Origin: Leptolyngbya subtilissima AS-A7
GTDB taxonomy: Bacteria > Cyanobacteriota > Cyanobacteriia > Phormidesmidales > Phormidesmidaceae
Direction: 5' to 3'
Length of the DNA stretch: 64,000 nt
Assembly: GCF_039962255.1 (NCBI RefSeq)
Contig: NZ_JAMPKY010000001.1
Coordinates: 868,001-932,000 of the forward strand
The translations under genes and the position numbers were made by a program. This document shows positions 26,705 to 34,443 of the stretch, piece by piece (position 1 is the first letter of the stretch; each line of letters starts with the position of its first letter). The notes beneath the pieces were generated by a model that saw only the letters and a list, made by a program, of their open reading frames with translations, had not been told where the DNA came from and did not search any database.

Positions 26705-27796
26705 ATGTTCAATCCGTTTGTGCCGCAGTCGCTGATTTGCCGAGAGAGTGAATTAGAACGCGTCTGCGCCCTGCTCCGTCAAGACAGCGATTTTGTAGTA
26801 ACCGGAGTGCCAGGCATTGGCCGCCGCACCCTAATTCGCAGCGCCGCCTGCCAGGAGGGCTCGCGCTGTCTGGAAATCGACCTGCTACGCTGCCGCAATG
26901 CGGGTCAATTTTTGCGATTTTTAGCCGATGGCATTGTGGACGCCTTCTCAGAACCGAGTGAAATTGCCCAGATTCAGCAGTGGAGCTTGAATCAGCCCCT
27001 CAGCATTGATCACACCTTAGAAACCGAAGCGCGGCTGGTGTGGCCCAAAACCCTGGGCAAAGAGTGGCCCTTGTTTGAGGACTTACTATCGCTGCCCCAA
27101 TACCTAGCAGAATGGCTTAACTGTCAGGTGGTGATTATCTTTCACAACTTTCCCCACATTCGTTCGTGGGATCGTCAGGGCAAGTGGGAAAGCCACTTGC
27201 GCCAGGAGATTGAGCGACAGAACCGGGTCAGCTACGCCCTAATTGCCACCGTGGCCGAACCCTGGATGACCGCCAGCCAGCTGCCGGTGATTGCGCTTAC
27301 CCCCCTGAGCGATCGCGAACTGCAACCCTGGGTAATTGGCACCATGGCCACAGCGGGCCTCAAGTTTGACCCCGAAAGCCAGGCCCTGGAGCTCTTTCTC
27401 AGCTACGTGCAGGGCCACATGAAGGATGCCATTACCCTGGCCCAGCGCCTGTGGTTGGGCTGCAATGCGATCGCCTCACCGATCCCAGAGCTAATTCAGG
27501 CGCACCTAGTGCACAGCACCATGCTAGGTCTAGCCCAAGATATGGCGGTTGTCTTTGAAGCCCTGCTGCTGCTCTTGCCCTCCACCCAGGCCCGCGTACT
27601 CGAAAGCTTGGCCCTCGACCCCACCGACAGCCCCCAGTCCAATGCCTACATTAAGAAACACCAGCTTTCACGGGGCGGCGGCTTGCAGGGGGCGCTCACT
27701 AGCCTGGAGCAAAAGGGCTTAATCTACGGTCCCCAGTTCGGCTACCGGATTGCGCTACCGCTGCTCGATTTTTGGCTCAAACAGCGGCTGCGGTAG
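26705..27796 (+). CDS. Degenerate P-loop (AAA/STAND-like) protein
   Basis: A 363-residue soluble protein with the layout of an AAA_16/STAND ATPase: an N-terminal strand and P-loop (VVTGVPGIGRRTLIRSA, residues 31-47), a Walker B-like strand (QVVIIFHNFPHI), a sensor-like region (LIATVAEPWMT) and a C-terminal winged-helix-like domain (ARVLESLALDPTD then GGGLQGALTSLEQKGLIYG). The Walker A lysine is Arg40 and the following Thr is Arg41, and the Walker B strand has no Asp-Asp/Glu, so ATP hydrolysis is unlikely. It starts at ATG 26705, divergent from the P-type ATPase by 90 nt. The function is unknown; it may be a scaffold or DNA-binding relative of the active ATPases. Confidence 0.65.
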   Translation: MFNPFVPQSLICRESELERVCALLRQDSDFVVTGVPGIGRRTLIRSAACQEGSRCLEIDLLRCRNAGQFLRFLADGIVDAFSEPSEIAQIQQWSLNQPLSIDHTLETEARLVWPKTLGKEWPLFEDLLSLPQYLAEWLNCQVVIIFHNFPHIRSWDRQGKWESHLRQEIERQNRVSYALIATVAEPWMTASQLPVIALTPLSDRELQPWVIGTMATAGLKFDPESQALELFLSYVQGHMKDAITLAQRLWLGCNAIASPIPELIQAHLVHSTMLGLAQDMAVVFEALLLLLPSTQARVLESLALDPTDSPQSNAYIKKHQLSRGGGLQGALTSLEQKGLIYGPQFGYRIALPLLDFWLKQRLR

Positions 27797-27808
27797 GCGG
27801 TTGGCTGG

Positions 27809-27837
27809 GTAGGGGCGTTGCAGTGCAATGCCCCTAC
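27809..27837. repeat. Palindromic intergenic repeat
   Basis: GTAGGGGC-G-TTGCA-G-TGCAA-T-GCCCCTAC forms an almost perfect 14-bp hairpin (one G-T pair, single-base loop). It lies between convergent genes and resembles the dispersed 'GTAGGGGC...GCCCCTAC' palindromes common in cyanobacterial genomes. A related element is at 33644-33662. Confidence 0.7.
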
Positions 27838-27866
27838 GAACAGGCAGAACCAGATAAGATTTTGAA

Positions 27867-28289
27867 TTACACATCTTCTGCGGCGGGTACCAGTTCAAAA
27901 CAGCCCGACACGGAGGCGGGAATGGTGCGCGGGCGATGGCTAACGGCATCGACAAAGACCCACTCAGTAGCGCCAGTCGCCAGCACGGTGTCGTCGCTGA
28001 GGCGCAAAAATTTGTATTGACGCGTGCTGCGGGCTTTGCGCAGGGTGGTGATCCAGGTGGTAAGGCGCAGGCGATCGCCCGCAAAGGCCGGGCGCAGGTA
28101 GGTGATTTGGTGCGATCGGGCTACCCAGGTAGCCCCTAGAGCTTGGGTCTCAGCGGTGCAGCCGACGCTGGTAGCGTGGGCAACGGCGATATCTTGCATC
28201 CACTGCACATAGGCGACGTTATTGACATGATTGTTGCCATCGACAACCTCCATTGGCACAACAAACTCGTGGTGGTAGAAGGCTTCCAT
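27867..28289 (-). CDS. Hotdog-fold acyl-CoA thioesterase (4HBT)
   Basis: A 140-residue single-domain thioesterase. The 4HBT motif is VDGNNHVNNVAYVQWMQDIA, with the catalytic Asp at about position 17. Further blocks are QITYLRPAFAGDRLRLTTWI and ARSTRQYKFLR. These enzymes hydrolyse acyl-CoA or acyl-ACP; this type resembles YbgC/FadM-like and cyanobacterial 4-hydroxybenzoyl- or dihydroxynaphthoyl-CoA thioesterases. The family alone does not tell the substrate, though a role in phylloquinone synthesis is possible. It is convergent with the degenerate P-loop gene. Confidence 0.82.
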   Translation of the reverse strand: MEAFYHHEFVVPMEVVDGNNHVNNVAYVQWMQDIAVAHATSVGCTAETQALGATWVARSHQITYLRPAFAGDRLRLTTWITTLRKARSTRQYKFLRLSDDTVLATGATEWVFVDAVSHRPRTIPASVSGCFELVPAAEDV

Positions 28290-28551
28290 GGAATAACCGA
28301 AAGAGTATAAGGAGTGCAGTGGGGGCAGAGGCAGTGTTGGGGTTGAAAGAACTCAACCTCCAGCACAGGCTAGGAAGCCTAACAGACTAATTGTTCGAAG
28401 TTCCAAACCTCGAAATTCTAAACACTTTGAGGTCTGGTGCCGATCGCGCTCCTTCTAGGGGATCTATTCAGTTTGCCGTTTTAGAGTCTGCGCGATCGCC
28501 CCTTCTTTTTCCCGCCGCCATAATAAAGCTAGCTTTATTCCCGGCAATTCT

Positions 28552-29151
28552 ATGGCGAAACTTTGGCCCTACGCCACCCCTGGTATTCCCGATCACCTGT
28601 TTGAGCAGTTGCCCGGCATTCCTCTCAGCAGTCGGGAGGTGCGGCTGCTGCTTCTGGGCTACCTGCGGCTCAAGCCCAAGGATGTGCTGTGGGATATTGG
28701 TGCGGGCACCGGTACTCTGGCGATCGAGGCGGCGCTGATGTGCCCTGGCGGCAAGGTGGTGGCGGTTGAGCGCGACGAGGATGTAGCCGATTTGATTCGG
28801 CGCAACTGCGATCGCTTTGGCCTCACCAACGTGCAAGTCATTCAGGGCAGCGCCCCCGGCTGTTTGAGCGAGCTGCCCCACCACCCCGACTGCATTTTTG
28901 TCGAAGGCGGGCGCAACCTCAAAGAAATTTTGCTGGCTGCCTGGGACTATCTGCCGTCGCTGGGGCGAGTGGTGGTGACCGCGGGCAACCTCGAAACCCT
29001 TTATGTGGTGTCTGAGACCTTTGCCCATTTGCGGGTGCGCAACATTGAAGCGGCCCAACCCGCTGTCAACCGGCTAGAGACTAAGGGCAACTACCAGGTA
29101 TTCACGGCGGTAGACCCGATCTTCATTCTCAGCGGCGAAAAGTATGAGTGA
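28552..29151 (+). CDS. cbiT: Precorrin-6B/cobalt-precorrin C15-methyltransferase (decarboxylating subunit) CbiT
   Basis: A 199-residue SAM-dependent methyltransferase with the class I Rossmann motif VLWDIGAGTGTLAIEAAL and the acidic SAM ribose site VVAVERDEDVADLIRRNC. IPLSSREVRLLLLGYLRLKP near the N-terminus is the typical entry of CbiT/CobL C-terminal domains, and VEGGRNLKEILLAAWDYL matches the family. It methylates the corrin ring at C15 with decarboxylation in cobalamin synthesis. The other cob/cbi genes are not in this window. Its last 8 nt overlap the next gene (ATGAGTGA), so translation is coupled. Confidence 0.9.
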   Translation: MAKLWPYATPGIPDHLFEQLPGIPLSSREVRLLLLGYLRLKPKDVLWDIGAGTGTLAIEAALMCPGGKVVAVERDEDVADLIRRNCDRFGLTNVQVIQGSAPGCLSELPHHPDCIFVEGGRNLKEILLAAWDYLPSLGRVVVTAGNLETLYVVSETFAHLRVRNIEAAQPAVNRLETKGNYQVFTAVDPIFILSGEKYE

Positions 29152-30082
29152 TAGCAAGACCAGCTGGGTTGCCTCACAGTTGAATTCATTAGAGCGATTT
29201 CGAGGCTGTCTACTAGGGCTAGCCGTCGGTGACGCCGTTGGCACCACGGTCGAATTTCAGCACCGTGGCTCGTTTCCGCCCGTAACAAAAATGGTTGGCG
29301 GTGGTCCTTTCAACCTCAAGCCCGGTCAGTGGACCGACGATACCTCTATGGCTCTGTGCCTAGCTACTAGCCTCATCGAGGTCGGTGCCTTTGATGCCAC
29401 AGATCAAATGAATCGCTACTGCGATTGGCACGAGAATGGTTATTTCAGCAGCACCGGCGACTGCTTTGATATTGGCAACACTGTCAGGCAAGCACTGTCT
29501 CAATACAAAACCTCCGGCAATCCATTTAGCGGTTCTACCCATCCCAAAACTGCTGGGAATGGTTGCCTAATGAGGCTCGCGCCGGTCCCCATGTTTTATT
29601 TTCCCGATCGCGATCGCGCCATCCAGTTTTCGGGCGAGAGTTCTCGCACAACTCACGGGGCACCAGAATGTATTGATGCCAGTCGTCTGTTTGGGAATAT
29701 GTTATTCCGAGCGCTCTCAGGCGCTAGCAAAACCGAAATTCTCTTTGACAATGACTTAGAGACAATCGAATCTCCCTCTATTCAAACTATTGCCGTTGGG
29801 GAATATCAAAGCAAGCGAGTCGATGATATTCGAGGCACTGGATATGTCGTAGACAGCTTAGAAGCGGCGCTGTGGTGTTTTTGGACAACGGAAAGTTACG
29901 AACAAGCCGTTCTGGCGGCAGCCAACCTTGGTGATGACGCCGACACAACCGCCGCTATTTGTGGTCAAGTAGCTGGAGCTTACTACGGCGAATTGGGAAT
30001 ACCGATGTCTTGGCTTGAACAGCTCACTATGGGTGATCAAATTGCTGAGCTTGCTGAGCGATTACATGCTGTCACGCCATAA
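29144..30082 (+). CDS. ADP-ribosylglycohydrolase family protein
   Basis: A 312-residue all-helical ADP-ribosyl hydrolase (DraG/ARH fold). Metal-binding motifs are seen: LGLAVGDAVGTTVEF and GQWTDDTSMALCLA at the N-terminus, and NLGDDADTTAAICGQVAGAY at the C-terminus. The family removes ADP-ribose from proteins or small molecules using two Mg2+ ions. DraG itself reactivates nitrogenase reductase, but no nif genes are here, so another target is likely. The start overlaps cbiT by 8 nt. Base composition is more A+T-rich than cbiT, which suggests it joined the unit later. Confidence 0.85.
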   Translation: MSDSKTSWVASQLNSLERFRGCLLGLAVGDAVGTTVEFQHRGSFPPVTKMVGGGPFNLKPGQWTDDTSMALCLATSLIEVGAFDATDQMNRYCDWHENGYFSSTGDCFDIGNTVRQALSQYKTSGNPFSGSTHPKTAGNGCLMRLAPVPMFYFPDRDRAIQFSGESSRTTHGAPECIDASRLFGNMLFRALSGASKTEILFDNDLETIESPSIQTIAVGEYQSKRVDDIRGTGYVVDSLEAALWCFWTTESYEQAVLAAANLGDDADTTAAICGQVAGAYYGELGIPMSWLEQLTMGDQIAELAERLHAVTP

Positions 30083-30112
30083 TGCCCTTGGTGCCAACCT
30101 ATGCTCCGTGAA

Positions 30113-30137
30113 CCCCCTCTTAAAAAGATAGAGGGGG
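30113..30137. terminator. Hairpin between convergent genes
   Basis: CCCCCTCT and AGAGGGGG pair perfectly (8 bp) across a 9-nt A-rich loop. It lies 31 nt after the ADP-ribosylglycohydrolase stop and 40 nt from the convergent gene at 30177. There is no T-tract. Confidence 0.5.
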
Positions 30138-30176
30138 ATCACTTGGCTTATCTCACAAGCGTAGAAAATGCTAGAC

Positions 30177-30533
30177 CTACGCTTCCAGCACCCGCTGAAT
30201 GCGGCGCTCTAGCTGATCGAGATCCAGCCCACCTTCGTCGCGGCTGATGCGGCGCACCGTCGAATTGACTTTAACCAAGTCCTCTAGCAGGTCAGTCAAA
30301 ATTTCCTGCTGCTGCCGCGACTGAATTACCTCACGCGGTTCCTGCACCAGATCGCGCACGATGGTGTCTTCTGCCCGCGAGGCTACAACGGGATCGGTGT
30401 GCCCTTCTAGATACACAAACGTTCGCCGTCCTGGGCCGCGCTCCTCCTCAACCGGCTGCAGCGATGTCACCTGATCCGATCGCACATATTTGCCAAAACC
30501 TAAGTGTACCAATACCGATGATTGAATCTTCAT
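30177..30533 (-). CDS. RemA/DUF370-like regulatory protein
   Basis: A 118-residue protein from ATG 30533; an in-frame TTG at 30599 would add 22 residues and is not favoured. The N-terminal 60 residues (VLVHLGFGKYVRSDQVTSLQ, then GRRTFVYLEGHTDPVVASR) resemble the DUF370/RemA fold, whose family pattern is 'hNhGFGNxVxxxxhhAhh'. A helical, charged C-terminal half (LTDLLEDLVKVNSTVRRISR) could mediate oligomerisation. RemA activates matrix genes in Bacillus; in cyanobacteria the role is open. The similarity is partial, so the name is tentative. Confidence 0.5.
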   Translation of the reverse strand: MKIQSSVLVHLGFGKYVRSDQVTSLQPVEEERGPGRRTFVYLEGHTDPVVASRAEDTIVRDLVQEPREVIQSRQQQEILTDLLEDLVKVNSTVRRISRDEGGLDLDQLERRIQRVLEA

Positions 30534-30663
30534 ACTGCGTATTACGTCTACTACCGATATATCCCTATGATAAAGACTTTTTAGAATCGCTAGAAGCAAA
30601 ACTAGGAGAGGATTCTACGGTATTTTAGGTAGGGGTTTACGCGACGTTTTTACGGGTAGCAAA

Positions 30664-31701
30664 ATGCCTTTTACAATGCAGCATCCCAGCCGCCACGTTT
30701 GGGATTTTTGGTATTACTTTGACTCAGAGGCTAAACTCTTTCATATTTTTTACCTAAATGCTGATCGGGCTCTGGTTGTGTCAGAACAGCACCACTATGC
30801 CTCCTGCGTGGGCCATGCCACTACCTCAGATTTTGCCGTTATTGATTGGGGCGACGAGAGTAGTTTTGACGTGCTAAAACCTCCTCTCAAACACTGGGCA
30901 AACACCTGCATTTGGAGTGGAGATGTTATTAAAGCCCAAAACAGCTATCTCATGTTTTACACATCAAGAGATCGCTATCAAGACGACGGTATGACCCAAA
31001 ACATAGGGGTTGCTTACACCAGTGATTTGTTCTCCAATCAGTGGCATTTCTTTGATACCCAGCTAAAGCCAAAATACTTTTATCAAACCCGAGGCGTTGC
31101 CGACGATTTAACTATTCACGCGTGGCGAGATCCATTTTTGTTTCGCCATCGAGCCAGCCGCCAAATTTTTATGCTGGCATCAGCCAAGGCGTTGAGTGGC
31201 CCGGCAGGCAGGCGTTGCGTAATCGCTCTACTGCAAGTTGCTGACGACAACTTTGCCCAGGCTGTGCGCGGAGAGCGCGAATGGCAATATTGCTCGCCGC
31301 TATTAGAGCCCGGTGGCTACTCCGAAATGGAAGTCCCACAGCTTTACCAACGTGCTGAAGGTAGCTATGAGCTGGTGTTTTCGTGCTGGGCAAAATACGA
31401 TTTTTCATCTGTGACCGGAGGGGTAGGCGGCTTCCAAGGCATCTCTATTCCTCCACTCTGGACGGAGGAGCGTGGTGGTCAAAGGCCGGTCCGAGAGGGC
31501 GATCGCATTCCGCTGCCCTTAGCTAGCCAAACCACCCATGTGTTGGCCCCAGAGACTCAAGGGCTCTATGCCTGTCGTGTCATACCTGAACTGGGTGGCG
31601 AAATCATTGGCTTTGATATTCAAACAGGCGGCATCCGCCGCAGTGGTGTGCAAACTAATTTGGCCTCAATGGACCGTGACTTTTCTGGTTTGGCGGTTTG
31701 A
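30664..31701 (+). CDS. Five-bladed beta-propeller glycosidase-like protein (GH32/43/68 type)
   Basis: A 345-residue protein without signal peptide. Motifs fit the GH-F/GH-J propeller clans: an N-terminal acidic site (HVWDFWYYFDSEAKLFHIFY, candidate nucleophile or base Asp), blade motif IWSGDVIKAQNSYLMFYTSR, the middle RDPFLFRH motif (transition-state Asp) and SEMEVPQLYQ with a candidate acid/base Glu. Likely substrates are fructosides, arabinosides or xylosides, or it may be a non-catalytic relative. ATG 30664 is used; ATG 30676 is also possible. It is rather A+T-rich and stands alone before pxcA. Confidence 0.65.
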   Translation: MPFTMQHPSRHVWDFWYYFDSEAKLFHIFYLNADRALVVSEQHHYASCVGHATTSDFAVIDWGDESSFDVLKPPLKHWANTCIWSGDVIKAQNSYLMFYTSRDRYQDDGMTQNIGVAYTSDLFSNQWHFFDTQLKPKYFYQTRGVADDLTIHAWRDPFLFRHRASRQIFMLASAKALSGPAGRRCVIALLQVADDNFAQAVRGEREWQYCSPLLEPGGYSEMEVPQLYQRAEGSYELVFSCWAKYDFSSVTGGVGGFQGISIPPLWTEERGGQRPVREGDRIPLPLASQTTHVLAPETQGLYACRVIPELGGEIIGFDIQTGGIRRSGVQTNLASMDRDFSGLAV

Positions 31702-31850
31702 AATGAGCTAGCGTCCTAGGGATAGCTAGCGACACGAACGTTGTGCACAGATATTCTATGCTTGCTTTCAATTTTGCTCAGCTAGTAGCTGCAAGCAATC
31801 TTCTGATTAGTTCCGCAAAGCGTTGCCGATAACGTTGCCCAGAAACGGTT

Positions 31851-31868
31851 CACGTTGTTCAAAACGTG
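31851..31868. promoter_or_regulatory. Inverted repeat upstream of pxcA, possible operator
   Basis: CACGTT and AACGTG are separated by 6 nt (GTTCAA), about 105 nt before the pxcA start. An A/T palindrome (TATATAT / ATATATA, about 31870-31889) follows directly and could contain the -10 region. No known regulator consensus is matched. Confidence 0.3.
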
Positions 31869-31973
31869 TATATATCAATGAATATATATGCTGCCTTGTC
31901 TACCGCCCTTCATCACCCTCGTCCTAACTGACTGTAGTAGGATCGGGAAATCTCAGCGCCAGCACCCAACCCA

Positions 31974-33365
31974 ATGCAGAATTCAGGCTTTTTTCGCAGC
32001 GCCCAGCGGTGGGTTTCTCACACCCCCGAGCGTGCCCTCAACCAGGCCTATGAAGCCGCTCAGATGATTGAGGCGATCGAGCGTGAGTACTTTGGTGGCA
32101 ACCCCATCTCGCCCCGCTACGGCAGCTACGGTGACAGCGCCATCGCCTACTTTCAGGGTGAGCTGAAAAAATATCTCAACCTGATCAAGGTTCGCATGGC
32201 TGTGTTTCGAGCCAGCCGATCGCTTGTGCGGGTCACCGACCCCAGGGTGACAGAGGTGCAGCTACCTGCTGCTGGGGCCGACGAGCTGGCCGTCAGTGTG
32301 ATTGACCAGCAGGCGATGTTTTTTCGCAAGCTCCAGCTGATTGACGACGTGCTGGCCCGCTACGCCAGCCTCGACACCAACCCCGAACGGGTGATCACCC
32401 TCGCCAACGGAGCCAACGGAGCCAGCAGCAGTCTAGAGCCCGCTCCTTCAAACCAGGTGCTGCGATCGCGGACTGACCAGGCGCGGGACGGGCAACTATT
32501 AACCGGCCCAACCGGGGTGACTGCCAATACTCCTCCCCAAGACGGCACCAGAGCAGCGGGCCTCTCTGACCGGGCCAACGTGCTGCCCCGCTCCATCCTC
32601 CGCACCGTAGACCGCATTCGCCAAGACCTCGACCCCAATGCCGAGCAAGAAGTGGTCAAGGAGTTTCGCAACTCCAAAGCCAAAACCACCGCCGCCATTC
32701 GGTTTGTGCTGCTGCTGGTGATTGTGCCGCTGCTGACCCAGCAATTTACTAAAGCCTTCATCGTCGGGCCGATCGTTGATCGGGTGCGGGCTGGGGGCGA
32801 AGAAATCGAAGTCTTTCTCAATCCCGAAATGGAGGAAGAAGCCCTCCACGAACTCCAGCAGTTTGAAGAGCGCCTGCGTTTTGAGGTGCTAATTGGCAAA
32901 GTCCCTGCCCTGTCTGAGCTGAATATCGAAGAGCGCGTGCGCGCCAAAGCTGCCGACGTTGAGGAGGAATACCGCGAGCGCAGCGCCAGCTCCGTTAAAA
33001 ACGTGTTTTCTGATATTTTGGCGGCGATCGCCTTTGCCCTCCTGCTGATTTACCGCAAGCAGGACGTAGCCAACATCAAAGCCTTTATGGATGAGATCGT
33101 CTATGGTCTCAGCGACAGCGCCAAAGCCTTCATCATCATTCTATTCACCGACACCTTCGTCGGCTTCCACTCGCCCCACGGCTGGGAAATCATTCTAGAA
33201 GGCCTTTCGCGACACCTAGGCCTACCCGCCAACCGTGACTTCATCTTCCTATTCATCGCCACCTTCCCAGTTATCCTCGACACCATCTTCAAATACTGGA
33301 TCTTCCGCTACCTAAACCGCATTTCACCCTCGGCCGTGGCGACCTACAAGAACATGAATGAGTAG
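31974..33365 (+). CDS. pxcA: Proton extrusion protein PxcA (CotA/CemA family)
   Basis: A 463-residue membrane protein. A long soluble N-terminal part (LNQAYEAAQMIEAIEREYFG is the cyanobacterial PxcA hallmark), a variable Ala/Pro-rich stretch (about 145-205), then the CemA domain with helices AIRFVLLLVIVPLLTQQFTK, VFSDILAAIAFALLLIY, the block DSAKAFIIILFTDTFVGFHS and C-terminal DTIFKYWIFRYLNRISPSAV. PxcA is needed for light-induced, Na+-dependent proton extrusion at the plasma membrane and for inorganic carbon and pH balance; its plastid homologue is CemA. The length agrees with family members (420-470). It precedes the oxidase operon by about 580 nt. Confidence 0.92.
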   Translation: MQNSGFFRSAQRWVSHTPERALNQAYEAAQMIEAIEREYFGGNPISPRYGSYGDSAIAYFQGELKKYLNLIKVRMAVFRASRSLVRVTDPRVTEVQLPAAGADELAVSVIDQQAMFFRKLQLIDDVLARYASLDTNPERVITLANGANGASSSLEPAPSNQVLRSRTDQARDGQLLTGPTGVTANTPPQDGTRAAGLSDRANVLPRSILRTVDRIRQDLDPNAEQEVVKEFRNSKAKTTAAIRFVLLLVIVPLLTQQFTKAFIVGPIVDRVRAGGEEIEVFLNPEMEEEALHELQQFEERLRFEVLIGKVPALSELNIEERVRAKAADVEEEYRERSASSVKNVFSDILAAIAFALLLIYRKQDVANIKAFMDEIVYGLSDSAKAFIIILFTDTFVGFHSPHGWEIILEGLSRHLGLPANRDFIFLFIATFPVILDTIFKYWIFRYLNRISPSAVATYKNMNE

Positions 33366-33416
33366 AGGAGTGGGGGAGTGATGGAGTAAGGGACTGAGGG
33401 AGTAATGGAGATGGGA
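33362..33416. repeat. Short purine-rich tandem repeat (GGAGTGATG-type)
   Basis: Degenerate heptamer-like units (gaggagtg, ggagtgatg, ggagtaag, ggagtaatg) begin at the pxcA stop codon. This resembles the short tandem repeats of other spacers in the window (44.1, 44.5, 46.1, 49.4, 56.6 kb). Confidence 0.6.
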
Positions 33417-33504
33417 TGTGACGTGCGGCCCATTGCAGTTGCCCACAAATCCATTCGCAAAACAGAAGTTGAAACCGATGATCAATTCATCCTTTCCGTG
33501 AGGT

Positions 33505-33561
33505 GCAGGACGACGGAACGTCCTGCTCGACGGGGGTCTGGGGCCTGCGAAATGGCCCCAG
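33505..33561. other. Tandem hairpins in the pxcA-oxidase spacer
   Basis: Two perfect 8-bp stems lie in tandem: GCAGGACG / CGTCCTGC (33505-33526, 6-nt loop) and CTGGGGCC / GGCCCCAG (33538-33561, 8-nt loop). The spacer 33366-33945 has no convincing gene, so this may be a structured leader, an end of the pxcA transcript, or a mobile palindromic element. Confidence 0.45.
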
Positions 33562-33643
33562 CGACAGATCTGGCTTTCAACCCCAATTGTGCGCCGCCCC
33601 GCCCCAGAGTGTATCCCCAATTCAGCGCCAGGGATGTTGCACT

Positions 33644-33662
33644 GGGCAAATGCCATTTGCCC
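33644..33662. repeat. Palindromic repeat related to 27809-27837
   Basis: GGGCAAAT-gcc-ATTTGCCC, followed by CCTAC. The flanking TTGCACTG and GCCCCTAC elements echo the palindrome at 27809-27837, so this looks like a shortened copy. Confidence 0.5.
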
Positions 33663-33945
33663 CTACAGCAGGGCGATCGCACCCAACCCATCCTCTACCC
33701 ACAAGTAGATCACAATTCTCTCAACAAGAATTAACATTTCATAAAAATTACCATTGTCCCCCGCCCACCAGTGAGACAATCTGCCCACACCTAAGCTGGC
33801 CCTAGCTATCGATAGCTCTCATGCCTACCCTATAAAAAGCAGCTGGCTCTGCCCGCACCGCCAGCCTAAAAGTTGCCCAGACGCTAAACTCTAACCGTGC
33901 CGTTCCCCTCGTCGCTCAGGCCCCCTACCCCCCAAGGAAAGCCCC

Positions 33946-34443
33946 GTGTTTGAGTATCTGCCCCCCCTCAACGACCACAACCTACCCTACCCCGACACCA
34001 TCCACCCAATTGTGGTGCACTTCGTAATTGCGATGGTGCTATTTGCCGTTCTCTGCGATCTGATAGGTTACCTAACCAAAAACACCCGCCTGTTTGAAGT
34101 GGGCTGGTGGAATATGGTATTTGCCACAGTTTCTATCTTTATCGCCATCATTTTTGGCCAAATCGAAGCCGGTCTAGCAGAACCCTACGCCGCCGCCGTC
34201 AACGACCTGAACCTACATACCCTGATCGGCTGGTCACTATCGGGCATTATTGCTGTCCTGACCGGTTGGCGCTATATCATTCGCATTCGCACTCCCGACC
34301 AGCTGCCCATGCCCTACCTGGGCTTAAACGTTCTGCTGACTGCAATTGTGTTCTTTCAAGTCTACTTGGGCGACAAGCTGGTTTGGGTTTACGGACTACA
34401 CAGTGCGCCCTTAGTAGAAGCCGCCCGGGGAGGTTTACTGTGA
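33946..34443 (+). CDS. DUF2231-type membrane protein, first gene of oxidase operon
   Basis: A 165-residue protein with four membrane helices. NLPYPDTIHPIVVHFVIAMV carries the DUF2231 histidine motif at the start of helix 1. The start is GTG 33946, with AAGGA about 8 nt upstream. It overlaps the next gene by 4 nt (GTGA) and heads a run of five genes ending in the three oxidase subunits. Conserved His and proximity to a heme-copper oxidase suggest an electron-transfer or assembly role, which is inference. Confidence 0.82.
   Translation: MFEYLPPLNDHNLPYPDTIHPIVVHFVIAMVLFAVLCDLIGYLTKNTRLFEVGWWNMVFATVSIFIAIIFGQIEAGLAEPYAAAVNDLNLHTLIGWSLSGIIAVLTGWRYIIRIRTPDQLPMPYLGLNVLLTAIVFFQVYLGDKLVWVYGLHSAPLVEAARGGLL

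Noticed and set aside
33405..33805. Several frames of 70-110 codons in the pxcA-oxidase spacer
   Set aside because: They run through hairpins and repeats, have Pro/Arg/Cys-rich random composition and no ribosome sites.
34107..34439. Long 5' extension of the second DUF2231 gene
   Set aside because: It is out of frame over the first DUF2231 gene; the real start is GTG 34440 with GGAGG and a GTGA overlap.
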